A DNA stretch of 64,000 nt from assembly GCF_017298635.1 (NCBI RefSeq), contig NZ_CP071182.1, forward strand, positions 992,001 to 1,056,000, given 5' to 3'. This DNA is from Paenalicyclobacillus mengziensis. Lineage in GTDB: Bacteria; Bacillota; Bacilli; Alicyclobacillales; Alicyclobacillaceae. A program made the translations under genes and the position numbers. Under the pieces are notes generated by a model. That model was not told the DNA's origin and did no database searches. It saw only the letters and a list, made by a program, of their open reading frames with translations. Below, piece after piece: positions 7,654 to 16,298 of the stretch. The first letter of the stretch is position 1. Every line of letters starts with the position of its first letter.

Positions 7654-9111
7654 TCATGGCTGTTGTCCCCCCTCTGGTTCAGTGCACTCTGCCTTGCTGT
7701 CGATGGTGGAACTGCTGCCCGTGGCGGTGCTACCCGCGACACTGTCGCGCCGAGCAGTGTTGCTTTCATCGGATCGGCTCGCCGGTTCAAATTGGCCTCC
7801 GGTTTCGATGCCAAACAGCGTTCGAAGATACGGGTTCACCAACACGCCGTCCGGGTCGGCCTTGCGGCGAACATCGAGAAAATATTGCCACTTCGGATAC
7901 TTCTCTGCCAGGTTTGACGCGGTGAGATAATGTAGCTTGCCCCAATGGGGGCGTCCCTGATGACGCAGGAAAATTTCTTCCATCGCGCGAAAGTAGCCTT
8001 CATGCGGCATCCCTTTGTACATGTGAACCGCGACATAGGCAGAGTCTCGCTCGCTTGCAGGGCTGATGGGGATATTGTCCCCACGAACGTATCGGCACTC
8101 GATGGGAAAGTGTACAGGAATCTCCTGCTGTTCGATCCGTTCCAGGACTTCCCGCACCACAGCCGGCAATTCCTGCGCCGGGATGTTGTACTCCATTTCG
8201 TTGAACTTGACTAACCGCGGCGTTGCAAACACTTCGTAGCTCTTGCCAATCTCTGAGCCAACCGGGACGTTGCTGGCCGAGAATCGGCTTACAGGGCGGC
8301 AAAGGCGAGGTACGCTGCGACATGCAAAGGACAAGGCGCCAAAGGCCCAGTTTTCCACTATCACGTTATTGAAGTAGTCGCGGACGGGGTGATGTGTGAC
8401 GGGAGCGGCAGTCTCCGACATCAGCTTCACCTGACAGGTATCGGAATAGGGGAAGCAGTAGAATTCGAAGTGGCGATAATCGTTTCGATAGGAGTCAAGG
8501 TTACCCAGGCAGTCTTCGAGTTTGACGCGCCGACTCTCGTACCGTAGCCGAAACGCTTTCGTGCACTGGAGTTTCACCTTTACAATCACTCCGAGCGCGC
8601 CGAGAGAGACCTGCAGTGCCCGAAACAGTTCTCTGTTTGCCGCCTCTGAACAAGTGACAACTTCACCTGTACCGAGCACAGCCGTGATCTCAAGAACCTG
8701 TGTCGCCAAAACTCCGTACTGGCCACCGGTGCCATGCGTTCCGGTGCTGATGGCGCCAGCAATGGACTGAGTATCGATGTCACCCAGGTTCTCCATCGCT
8801 AGTCCGTTCTGCCATAGCAGCGGTCCAAGTTCGTGGAGTCTAGTGCCGGCCCAGGCAAGGGCGGTCTTGTCGGAGGAGTGCACTTCAATTAATCCACTGA
8901 GATTATCGAGCGACATCAAGACATCATCAGTCGCAGCGAGCGGTGTAAAGGAGTGTCCGGCCCCGACGACGCGCAAGCTCTTGTGGTGGCGTCTACACTC
9001 AGTCACGACAGCGACAACATCCTCTATAGATGCTGGATACACCACTTTCTGCGGTGTACTGCGAACCAGCCCTGACCAGTTGTTCCAATGCTGCGGCTGA
9101 ACCGTCTGCAT
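7654..9111 (-). CDS. FAD-linked aldonolactone oxidase-like protein (ALO/gulonolactone oxidase family)
   Basis: A vanillyl-alcohol-oxidase-fold flavoprotein of about 485 residues. The FAD domain starts NWSGLVRSTPQKVVYP and holds RVVGAGHSFTPL, whose histidine is the usual covalent FAD site, and GTHGTGG. The C-terminal ALO domain includes HWGKLH and DPDGVLVNPYLRTLFG. The family oxidises sugar lactones or sugars at C1, releasing peroxide. Start choice is uncertain: the frame is open to 9300, GTG 9192 has a G-rich stretch before it, and ATG 9111 matches where homologues begin but lacks a good ribosome binding site. A low-complexity tail of about 45 residues follows the domain. It is divergent from an FAH/DapA-family pair that could use sugar-acid products. 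Confidence 0.85.
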   Translation of the reverse strand: MQTVQPQHWNNWSGLVRSTPQKVVYPASIEDVVAVVTECRRHHKSLRVVGAGHSFTPLAATDDVLMSLDNLSGLIEVHSSDKTALAWAGTRLHELGPLLWQNGLAMENLGDIDTQSIAGAISTGTHGTGGQYGVLATQVLEITAVLGTGEVVTCSEAANRELFRALQVSLGALGVIVKVKLQCTKAFRLRYESRRVKLEDCLGNLDSYRNDYRHFEFYCFPYSDTCQVKLMSETAAPVTHHPVRDYFNNVIVENWAFGALSFACRSVPRLCRPVSRFSASNVPVGSEIGKSYEVFATPRLVKFNEMEYNIPAQELPAVVREVLERIEQQEIPVHFPIECRYVRGDNIPISPASERDSAYVAVHMYKGMPHEGYFRAMEEIFLRHQGRPHWGKLHYLTASNLAEKYPKWQYFLDVRRKADPDGVLVNPYLRTLFGIETGGQFEPASRSDESNTARRDSVAGSTATGSSSTIDSKAECTEPEGGQQP

Positions 9112-9524
9112 CTCTTTGCGCTGGATCCTGCGGCGCGCAGGGTTTTGAGGAACAGGGGCCTTTCCTGTGACCGCACGTTTTAGAGGAAACACTGGCCATC
9201 CCCCCGGTAAGTTGACATCGTGCTGGTGATGGATCCGTTTTGGGTTTTGGAATGTCGGCAAAAAGTTCACGGTAATATTTGTAGTCCCGTACAACTGCAT
9301 GGGTGGTCTTCACGAAAGTCCCCCAATCCAAGACACAAATCCAAATGCCACAGTTAAATAACAGATAATTCTACCTACTTCGTCATTATTGTAGACGTGG
9401 TCATCGAGGGAGTCAACGCAAGCCCGGTTTGCGTGGTCAGAGCTATCAATATCTGGCTGATTGTGGCGTCCGTTTTCGATACAATGAGTGCAGCAAGACT
9501 TTGGCTTTTCCGGGGGGGTTTTTG

Positions 9525-10421
9525 ATGAAGCTCATTTCGCGTCGTGTTGAAGGCAGGGAAGAGATAGGGGTCTTGATGGGAGATGTCGTCGTCTCGCTTG
9601 AACAGTTGAATCATCACTGCCAGAAGAACTTTGAGTCGAGCATGCAGTCCTTGCTGGAGTCGAGCAGGTTGGAGGAATTACGGCAAACCGTCCTCACCAT
9701 GGAGGATGAGACAAAGCAGGCGTGTCTCAGAGATGGCATACCACTTCACGATTGTGAGTTGGCACCGTTGTATCGCCGTCCGCGAAAAATCTGGGGAATT
9801 GGCCTTAATTACGTCGAGCACGCGGGGGATTTGAAAGCAGTCCTGCCGACTGAAGAACCCGCTAGTTTCATGAAAGCTGATACGACGTTGATAGGTCCTT
9901 CTGACGTGATTGAACTGCCTTGGCAATCAGAGCGGGTGACAGCTGAAGCGGAGATTGGCGTGGTCATCGGCAAAGAGTGCAGAGACGTTCGTGTCGAGGA
10001 AGCAGCGTCATACGTCGCAGGGTTTGTGGCCGTCATCGACATGACTGCAGAAGACATTCTGCAGAAGAATCCCCGATTTTTGACTCGTGCGAAAAACTTC
10101 GATACGTTCTTCAGCCTCGGCGGCGAACTCCAGACTGTCGATGAGATTCCGGACTTGGCCAGCATAAAAGTCGGAACCTATAATAACGGGCATCTCCACC
10201 GAGAAAACATCGTTGCAAACATGACGTTCAATCCTTGGTACTTGGTGTCCTTTCACTCACAGGTCATGACCTTACTGCCTGGGGACATCATCTCAACCGG
10301 GACCCCTGGTGCTGTCGTCATTCACGATGGTGATATGGCCGAATGCCGAATTGACGGCTTCTTACCACTCATCAACCCCGTGCGTCAGCGGTGGGCGGGG
10401 CCAAAGGAGGATGCCCGATGA
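9525..10421 (+). CDS. Fumarylacetoacetate hydrolase (FAH) family protein
   Basis: A 298-residue cytosolic enzyme with an N-terminal cap of about 100 residues and the FAH catalytic domain from KIWGIGLNYVEHA. Metal-binding and signature elements are F-M-K-A, EAEIGVVIGKECRDV, TAEDIL, RAKNFDTFF and PGDIISTGTPGAV. Members hydrolyse acylpyruvates, decarboxylate homoprotocatechuate intermediates or dehydrate 2-keto-3-deoxy sugar acids. The ATG at 9525 is chosen over the upstream GTG because the family begins here and a G-rich SD-like run precedes it. Its TGA overlaps the ATG of the next gene, indicating translational coupling with a DapA-family lyase, a pairing that fits dehydration and cleavage of a 2-keto-3-deoxy aldonate. 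That pathway is inference. Confidence 0.87.
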   Translation: MKLISRRVEGREEIGVLMGDVVVSLEQLNHHCQKNFESSMQSLLESSRLEELRQTVLTMEDETKQACLRDGIPLHDCELAPLYRRPRKIWGIGLNYVEHAGDLKAVLPTEEPASFMKADTTLIGPSDVIELPWQSERVTAEAEIGVVIGKECRDVRVEEAASYVAGFVAVIDMTAEDILQKNPRFLTRAKNFDTFFSLGGELQTVDEIPDLASIKVGTYNNGHLHRENIVANMTFNPWYLVSFHSQVMTLLPGDIISTGTPGAVVIHDGDMAECRIDGFLPLINPVRQRWAGPKEDAR

Positions 10422-11320
10422 CTGTAAAACGCATTCACGGTGTTTCCGTCATTTCCCTGACGCCGTTTACTGATTCCGGTGAAGTGGATGTAAAAAGCTT
10501 GCGGTCGCTGCTCGATTTTTACCTGCAAGCGGGCGTACACGGCGTGACGCTGCTTGGCATCATGGGTGAGTCAAACAAGGTCACCGAGCGAGAGCGTGAC
10601 GTGATTGTTAGAACGGCCGTCGAGCAAGTCGCGGGACGTGTCCCTGTCACAGTCGGATGCTCTGCTCCGGGCACCTTTCAGACCATCGAATTTGTGCGGA
10701 GGGCAGAAGCGATGGGGGCGGACGCTGTGATGGTGGCACCGCCGCCAAACCTCAAGAATTTGAACCTTGTACTTGACCACTACAAGCGGATTTCGGATGC
10801 ATCTGACGTACCTCTTGTCGTCCAGGATGAGCCGACGACGACGGGCGTCGTACTGCCACCGAGTTTTTTTACTGGCGTGGTAGAGCAAGTCCCGACCGCT
10901 CGCTACGTCAAGATTGAAGAAGCCCCGACCATCATGAAGGTGTCGCGGATTCACGAGGCCACGGGCGGAAAGCTAGAATTGTTTGGCGGCCTTGGCGGCG
11001 TGTACTTTTATGAAGAACTGCAGCGCGGCGCCACAGGGATTATGACGGGGTTTGCGTATCCGGAGATACTGGTGCGGGTCTACGAGCGGTTTACTGCGGG
11101 TGAAAAAGACGAGGCCAGGCGGTACTTCTACCAATACCTTCCACTCATCCGCTTCGAGGCACAACTCGGCGTAACCGGTGTGGCAATTCGCAAGGAGACG
11201 TACAAATTGAGAGGGGCGATTGCCTCGTCGCATGTCCGTGCGCCGGCACCGACCGTAGATGCACAAACGCTCGCTGAGTTGGCCGATCTCGTTTCGTTCC
11301 TCGGCCTTAACCAGCGGTGA
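10418..11320 (+). CDS. DapA/N-acetylneuraminate-lyase family protein of unknown substrate
   Basis: A 300-residue (beta/alpha)8 barrel of the class I pyruvate-dependent aldolase/dehydratase family. The Schiff-base lysine is the K in ARYVKIEEAPT. The usual GTTGE loop is GIMGESNKVTERE, and the tyrosine motif YNxP is replaced by QDEPTTT, so it is probably not dihydrodipicolinate synthase. AAAGGAGG lies seven bases before the ATG, and the start overlaps the stop of the FAH-family gene (ATGA). Together with that enzyme and the divergent lactone oxidase it may break down an aldonic acid. The stop codon lies inside a 12-bp tandem repeat. Family is firm, reaction unknown. Confidence 0.85.
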   Translation: MTVKRIHGVSVISLTPFTDSGEVDVKSLRSLLDFYLQAGVHGVTLLGIMGESNKVTERERDVIVRTAVEQVAGRVPVTVGCSAPGTFQTIEFVRRAEAMGADAVMVAPPPNLKNLNLVLDHYKRISDASDVPLVVQDEPTTTGVVLPPSFFTGVVEQVPTARYVKIEEAPTIMKVSRIHEATGGKLELFGGLGGVYFYEELQRGATGIMTGFAYPEILVRVYERFTAGEKDEARRYFYQYLPLIRFEAQLGVTGVAIRKETYKLRGAIASSHVRAPAPTVDAQTLAELADLVSFLGLNQR

Positions 11321-11340
11321 ACCAGCGGTGAACCAGCGGC
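11309..11340. repeat. 12-bp repeat spanning the stop codon of the DapA-family gene
   Basis: AACCAGCGGTGA occurs nearly three times in a row. The first copy encodes the last residues N-Q-R and the stop codon; the later copies lie just after it. Confidence 0.9.
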
Positions 11341-11439
11341 GAATGCCGCCCTCTAACCAATAACACAGCTGTGATGTCTGAATTCTGGAGCAAGGCTTTG
11401 GGCACACAGCTGTGGTCTATTTCTATCTGACGACATACG

Positions 11440-12147
11440 TTACTCCGCCATTCTGGCTCGTTCCGTTGCTGCCTCTGTCTGCTTTATCGGCAGTCGGTTG
11501 CGCTGATGGACAATCCAGTAACGGAGGAACACAAAGCCAATCACAAAGGCCCCCGTGACGACGTACAACCACTTGATACCGGGAGTGTCTGCCCCGGTCA
11601 GTGCTCCGTGTGTCCATGCCGCCATAAAGGTATAGAGAGAAATGCGATGAACGGTGAGCCAGCGATGATTTGGCAGCAGGGTTGGATATCGAGCGGTTAC
11701 GGCAACGAGCAACAAGGCGAAAAAGGACAACGTGCCAATGGCCACTTGTACCGTCCTGTAGCTGGACAAGCCGGGAACGAGGGCACCGAGGAGGCCAACT
11801 TTGGCGAACGGATCGAGGACAATTGTCACGATGTGGAGTCCGAGGAAGAATAGCATGAACAAAGCAAGGTAGCGGTGGGCAGGGAGCAGGTACCGACTGA
11901 GACGCCAGGTCTGCTTGTTCGGCACGCTGCCAAGGACCAGTCCCAGAGAGACCAGTAGGGTCAACAACACCAGTGCTGTGACTCCACCGGCGCGAGCGAT
12001 GAGCCAAGGGGTCATTCGATTAAATTGTGAGACAGTTTGGCTGGTTTGGGTTACTGCCAGTTTCGTTATCCCAAGGATGACCACGATGGTGACAGCAACC
12101 CAGACCAAACTCCATTTTCCAGGGTTGCCTTTTTTTCGTTGCGCCAA
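11440..12147 (-). CDS. Ferric-reductase-like transmembrane heme protein
   Basis: A 235-residue membrane protein with about six helices. Helices two to six carry the histidine pattern of ferric-reductase-like/MsrQ-type b-heme proteins: HRYLALFMLFFLGLHI in one helix and WLTVHRISLYTFMAAWTHG further on, giving at least four candidate heme ligands. No flavin or NAD domain follows, so it would need a partner. A TTG start has GAGGTGA six bases upstream. It is the last of three same-strand genes; the two upstream ones encode small secreted or anchored coiled-coil proteins. A transmembrane electron-transfer role is inferred from the fold; partner and substrate are unknown. Confidence 0.75.
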   Translation of the reverse strand: MAQRKKGNPGKWSLVWVAVTIVVILGITKLAVTQTSQTVSQFNRMTPWLIARAGGVTALVLLTLLVSLGLVLGSVPNKQTWRLSRYLLPAHRYLALFMLFFLGLHIVTIVLDPFAKVGLLGALVPGLSSYRTVQVAIGTLSFFALLLVAVTARYPTLLPNHRWLTVHRISLYTFMAAWTHGALTGADTPGIKWLYVVTGAFVIGFVFLRYWIVHQRNRLPIKQTEAATERARMAE

Positions 12148-12175
12148 GGCTTGTCACCTCTCTTGCCACTGATGA

Positions 12176-12580
12176 TTAAGAAGCTCCCGACACGGCTTGA
12201 ATCGGGGGAGAAGCGGAGTTGACATGAATGCCCTTCAACGGTTTTGGCGTCGCTGGCAGGGCAACTGGCTGTATCCCCATGCTTTGCAGACGCTGGTCAA
12301 GAACCTGTAGAACTTGATCGTCCCGTTGAATCACTGAGTAAGCCTGTTGGTAATTCTGAGTCGTACTCTGAAGTGTGCTCTGTGCTGTTTGAAGTTTCTG
12401 CTGAATGCCTTGCAGTTCTTTCTGCTTTTCCTGTAACTGCTGCGCGGCACTTGGATTTACAGTCGCAGTCAAGGCCTGTACCGTTTTTGACGAGGCAGTA
12501 TGAAACATGGCCAGGTAGGTCGCGACGCTGGATATGGAAAGAGCGCTCAAGAGCGCCAGGTGTAGGCGTGCATCTTTCAC
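12176..12580 (-). CDS. Small membrane-anchored coiled-coil protein
   Basis: A 134-residue protein with an N-terminal hydrophobic segment (residues 6-25, LHLALLSALSISSVATYLAM) that could be a signal anchor. It continues with a Gln-rich heptad stretch (about residues 45-105: QQLQEKQKELQGIQQKLQ) and a Pro-rich tail. The GTG start has GAGGTGA six bases upstream. It lies 28 bases before the ferric-reductase-like gene and 76 bases after another small coiled-coil gene, so the three are probably co-transcribed. I do not recognise the family; an extracytoplasmic scaffold or partner for the heme protein is a guess from context. Confidence 0.6.
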   Translation of the reverse strand: MKDARLHLALLSALSISSVATYLAMFHTASSKTVQALTATVNPSAAQQLQEKQKELQGIQQKLQTAQSTLQSTTQNYQQAYSVIQRDDQVLQVLDQRLQSMGIQPVALPATPKPLKGIHVNSASPPIQAVSGAS

Positions 12581-12656
12581 AATATCACCTCGCTCGGGTC
12601 TCTACGCTTGTTTATCTCGGTCCTAGCAGCTGCTGGCTTGTCTCGTTAAGGTCCCA

Positions 12657-12935
12657 TCATTCTCCGGCCTTTGCCAAGATTTCGTGGTAGGTATGAATAT
12701 CGTTTTGCAGGTGTTGTTGCAAAGCTGAGATAGCTTGATTGATGGACTGAATTTGCTGGCTTATCTGGCTCAACTGTTTGTTGCCGGAATCGACTTGGCT
12801 TGAAACGGAACTCAACTGAGTTATCACCGGCGGCTGGAGTTGGTACCCGGGGGAATTCAGAAGTATGATTCCACCAAACAGAATTGCAATAAAAGCGTCA
12901 CCAACCAATACAATTCTGCGTAACGTCAATGTCAT
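12657..12935 (-). CDS. Small membrane-anchored coiled-coil protein
   Basis: A 92-residue protein: a hydrophobic N-terminal helix (residues 8-26, VLVGDAFIAILFGGIILL) followed by a Ser/Gln-rich heptad region that begins VITQLSSVSSQVDS. The ATG at 12935 has GGGAG four bases upstream; the longer open frame back to 13031 has no such site. The general design matches the following gene: helix, then extracytoplasmic coiled coil. No known family was recognised. Confidence 0.55.
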   Translation of the reverse strand: MTLTLRRIVLVGDAFIAILFGGIILLNSPGYQLQPPVITQLSSVSSQVDSGNKQLSQISQQIQSINQAISALQQHLQNDIHTYHEILAKAGE

Positions 12936-13144
12936 CCGCTCCCATGGTAACCACCAAGTGTGATAACAATCCGCAGTGTCATAGACGTGCGTCGTGTCTA
13001 CAATTTGCTCAAGTAGCCTATTTGAGCCCATTTTAGCAACGAAATTAGAATTAGCTGAGGATTTTCTGTGGAGAAGTTATGGAGTGTGAAGCGCGTGAGA
13101 CACGCGTGCTACAATTGGAGTGAAGCGAATCGGAGGGGGAAGTC

Positions 13145-13861
13145 ATGCGCATCATTTGTTTCGGAGACAGTGTGACGCGAGGAATTTCGTACATTCGCGG
13201 CCGATTGAGAATTCAGAAGGAAAACTATCCAGCGTTGCTGCAGACTGCGTTCGCTGTAGACGATGATGTAGAAGTCGTCAACAAGGGTGTGTTCAATGAC
13301 AATTCGGACTTACTGGTTTTGCGTATGGAAGACGACGTTGTTGCGGCACGCCCCGACTATGTCCTGATTGAAATTGGCGGCAATGACTGTAACTTTCGCT
13401 GGGGTGAGGTTGCTTCTGCCAAGGATGAGGAGCACGAGCCGATTGTTCCACTAGACAGATATCTTGTTAATCTGCAGAAAATGGTTGAACGCATGCGGCA
13501 GGAGGGCGCCACCCCAATTCTCATGAATCTGCTTCCGCTCGATCCGGTGCGTTACTACAATCACATCTATCAGCAGCACGGCTCCAATGTGGCTCACTGG
13601 ATTGCGTGTTGTGGGGGGATTGAGCATTGGCATGGCCTCTATAACCGGGCGCTAGTCCAACTTGTGAGCCGTTTGAATGTTCTGACCATCGACGTTCGGA
13701 CTGCGTTTAAGCAAGCCGCAGATTTTTCAGTGTTACTAAGTGACGACGGGATACACCCCACTGTTGCGGGATACCGCGTCATGGCGAAAACTGTCGCAAC
13801 GGCCTTCACGCAGTTTGTAGGCGCTAAGGCAGCCTCCTCGCTCCCCTTTGCAGAACTCTAA
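13145..13861 (+). CDS. SGNH/GDSL-family hydrolase
   Basis: A 238-residue cytosolic esterase-like protein without signal peptide. The four SGNH blocks are visible: CFGDSVTRG (nucleophile Ser9), a glycine block in VVNKGVFNDNSD, IEIGGNDCNF with the Asn, and DDGIHPT with the Asp/His pair. Such enzymes deacylate lysophospholipids, acetylated sugars or thioesters. GGAGGGGG lies five bases before the ATG. It is transcribed alone, divergent from the coiled-coil/heme-protein genes, and closed by a terminator at 13933. Substrate is unknown. Confidence 0.87.
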   Translation: MRIICFGDSVTRGISYIRGRLRIQKENYPALLQTAFAVDDDVEVVNKGVFNDNSDLLVLRMEDDVVAARPDYVLIEIGGNDCNFRWGEVASAKDEEHEPIVPLDRYLVNLQKMVERMRQEGATPILMNLLPLDPVRYYNHIYQQHGSNVAHWIACCGGIEHWHGLYNRALVQLVSRLNVLTIDVRTAFKQAADFSVLLSDDGIHPTVAGYRVMAKTVATAFTQFVGAKAASSLPFAEL

Positions 13862-13932
13862 CCTGATTCTTAGTACCTTTTAAACACTTTGTGCCTGCAA
13901 GTCGGCATAAAAAACGAGTACATACGATGCAG

Positions 13933-13966
13933 ACGGTATGCCAAATGAGCATGCCGTTCCTTTTTC
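13933..13966 (+). terminator. Rho-independent terminator after the SGNH hydrolase gene
   Basis: ACGGTATGC and GCATGCCGT pair with one wobble around a seven-base loop and are followed by TCCTTTTTC. The remaining interval to 14234 shows no gene. Confidence 0.8.
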
Positions 13967-14234
13967 ATGTCAGCGTGCGGACTAGCCACGAACTGGTCCT
14001 ATCCTAGTGCATGCTGCAATCGGACTAATTTCATAATAGTCAAGATCGAACCGTTCGCAGATGCGAATTAGAGGGGCTGCGTTAGCTCACTAGGCAGCAC
14101 GAAATCATCCACATTGTTCTCCTACTGCAGCTCTCGACAAACGATAATAAGGATGTAACAAGAAGTAAGCAAATGCTTTCGGAAGCACGCAGGGCGTTGA
14201 GGCACTCATTCATGAAGTGAAGGGGTTGGGTCTT

Positions 14235-14780
14235 ATGTTCACGAATTTCTTGCGAAAGAATGTTTGGGCATCTGGTATCTTGGCTATCCTGCGCATCTAC
14301 GTCGGTTGGCAGTTCATTTCGGCTGGGTGGGAAAAACTCACCAGCTCGCCGGCTTTCAGCGCCGCAGGCTTTCTCAAAGGTGCAGTTGCGAAACCGATTC
14401 TCGTCTCGCACTCCACTGCCCTTGAGTACCCAAATTACGTTGCATTCCTAAAGAATTTTGCCATTCCACATATCGGGCTGTTTAACTTCGTGATTCCTTG
14501 GGGCGAATTTCTCGTCGGTCTCGGTCTGATTACCGGTACACTGACGACGGCTGCCGCATTCTTTGGAATGGTTATGAACTTCTCGTACATGTTCTCTGGC
14601 ACGCTCTCGAGCAATCCCTGGCTCGTGATGATAAGCATCTTTATCGTCGTAGCTGGTTACAACGCGGGCCGCTTTGGTGGAGACTACTGGGTGATTCCTT
14701 ACATTCGCAAAGTGACAGGCAGTTGGTGGAAACGCGAAGTGGAGATTCCTAGTGTGGCTGGCAATAAAGTCGCTCACTGA
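14235..14780 (+). CDS. DoxX-family membrane protein
   Basis: A 181-residue protein with four membrane helices, of the DoxX/thiosulfate:quinone oxidoreductase small-subunit-like family. Helix one begins ILAILRIYVGWQFISAGWEKL, the classical DoxX signature with W-x-F-x-x-A-G-W-x-K. Helix two holds IPWGEFLVGLGLITG, the third FGMVMNFSYMFSG, the fourth a glycine-rich segment ending NAGRFGGDYW. The ATG at 14235 is preferred over the GTG at 14217, which has no ribosome binding site. Members are linked to redox chemistry at the membrane but this subgroup has no assigned activity. Confidence 0.82.
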   Translation: MFTNFLRKNVWASGILAILRIYVGWQFISAGWEKLTSSPAFSAAGFLKGAVAKPILVSHSTALEYPNYVAFLKNFAIPHIGLFNFVIPWGEFLVGLGLITGTLTTAAAFFGMVMNFSYMFSGTLSSNPWLVMISIFIVVAGYNAGRFGGDYWVIPYIRKVTGSWWKREVEIPSVAGNKVAH

Positions 14781-15039
14781 AGAAAGTCTACTGAACAGGG
14801 ACGCACGACAGAGGGACGCACGAGTTGATACATCCCCATCCGAGTGCACATGGAGTTCACTTGAGTAATCAGTTCGTGCGTAAATTCGTTAGTTCGTTTG
14901 TAGAGCTCACTTAGGCGAGTCTCGAACAGAGACCCCTGAGCGGGCTCTTTACGTTGGGCAGAACATTTGAGCCAACGTAGGCGCTTCCTGTGAGAAAAGG
15001 TATAATGACAAAGAGGTATCTGCAGAACGGAGTGAGACG
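14781..15039. other. Intergenic region with hairpins and a promoter box
   Basis: Contains a near-repeat AGGGACGCACGA (14797 and 14812 region), an inverted repeat ACGTTGG...CCAACGT at about 14951-14977, and a TATAAT box at 15001. The box is well placed to drive the decayed moxR-type operon that follows, although no good -35 box is seen. Confidence 0.4.
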
Positions 15040-15147
15040 ATGCGACGGTATTGGAAGTCCCTTTGAATATCGCAGAAGATCATGTTCCTGTTAGGAGCAT
15101 TCGGTTCGCTCTTCATCGTTGGTTCGTGGATAGCAGCAAGGTTTTAG
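15040..15147 (+). pseudogene. Tiny membrane-protein ORF interrupted by TGA
   Basis: An ATG with GGAGTGAG upstream begins MRRYWKSL, then TGA at 15064-15066, then the frame continues ISQKIMFLLGAFGSLFIVGS as a good membrane helix to a TAG at 15147. A single base change (TGG to TGA) would explain it. It lies 33 bases before the broken MoxR gene, so it is probably part of the same decaying operon. It could instead be two unrelated chance frames. Confidence 0.35.
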
Positions 15148-15180
15148 ATGGTTTTAGAGTTGGCGGCTGGAGGACGGAGC

Positions 15181-15536
15181 GTGAATACCAAGGATATCTA
15201 TGACATCGGTCAGAGAATTCGCCAAAACGTTCTGAAGGTTATCGTCGGCAAGGCGGATGTCGTGGACCTTTTGCTCGTCGCATTGTTTGGCGGAGGGAGT
15301 GTTGCTTGAGGACGTTCCAGGCACTGGTAAGACCCTGATTGCGAAGACACTGGCTAAGTCCGTTAAAGCTACATTCCGCAGGGTTCAGTTCACTCCTGAC
15401 TTGTTGCCAAGCGACCTCAGTGGTATTCACTTCTATAACCAAAAACACGGTGAATTTGAGTTCCGCAAAGGTCCTGTTTTTACGAACATTCTGCTCGGTG
15501 ATGAACTGAACCGGGCCACTCCCCGCACATGATGAA
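15181..15536 (+). pseudogene. MoxR-type AAA+ ATPase, frameshifted and truncated
   Basis: A GTG at 15181 with GGAGG before it starts [19 protein letters not shown] and runs through [20 protein letters not shown]. The frame then breaks (stop at 15307), and the next frame continues with the Walker A stretch [19 protein letters not shown], the [17 protein letters not shown] box, [19 protein letters not shown] (Walker B) and NRATPRT. It ends at a TGA where the family continues QSALLEAMEERQ. So one frameshift plus loss of the C-terminal half has destroyed it. MoxR ATPases act as chaperones with DUF58 and transglutaminase-type partners, and the remains of those partners follow directly. Confidence 0.85.
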
Positions 15537-15591
15537 GGTCTCAATATTCTCCGGCGCTTTCAGGGCGATGCCGACCGGAGAATTCAGCTTG

Positions 15592-16298
15592 GAACGAAGT
15601 ACCATCAATTCCACTACAGCTTGTTTACCATTCCCTCACGAACCCAAATCACGCGACACCATGAGGTCGTCGCGGACAAACGTGGTGTGTATCACCTTTC
15701 CGGTGCTGGATGACAACTGGCGATTTGTTTGGACTGCACACCGCTAGCAAACAAGTACCCCTGTCAGGCGAGTTAATCGTCTACCCTCGCATACTTGAAT
15801 TTGGGGAGCTACCCGCCCCACTGCATCGCTGGCTTGGTGAACTTAAAATACGTCACTCTGTGGTTACCGATCCGTTTCTCGTCAGCGGGGTTCGGGAATA
15901 CCTTCCCGGCGACTCGATACGCCTGATTCATTGGAAGGCCACAGCCCATACGGGTGATGTGATACGCATCGGGATTAGCCAATCATCGACTCCCAATTTC
16001 CTCTGGAACCGCTCACCTCGAGTTCCTGCTGGATTTCCTGGCTCGTCTCGAGCTTGAAATGCAATTTGACTTTACCAGCCTCCTTGCACAGGACGCGCGG
16101 CAACCTGTAACCAATCATCATCTTCTCGTGCTGACGAGTTACGTGGATGCGGAGATGGCAGATGTGCTTTTCCGCCTGCAGCAGTACGGGAACACGATAG
16201 CGGTCGTCAATCCAACGGAACTTGTCGACGGGTTTACGGGAGATGCGTTCACAGCTGACTTCATCGAGCAAAAGGAGCGCACAGTATGGCAATCCTAA
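15592..16298 (+). pseudogene. DUF58 (von Willebrand-like MoxR partner), frameshifted
   Basis: Pieces of a DUF58 protein occur in successive frames. The first is RTQITRHHEVVADKRGVYHL, ending at the TGA at 15709. The next starts MTTGDLFGL one base off and contains VYPRILEF, DPFLVSGVREYLPGDS and RLIHWKATAHTGD, the core DUF58 signature. A third frame holds the C-terminal part, LLAQDARQPVTNHHLLVLTS to EQKERTVWQS. The N-terminal membrane half is missing, probably removed together with the MoxR C-terminus. At least two frameshifts separate the pieces. Confidence 0.8.
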
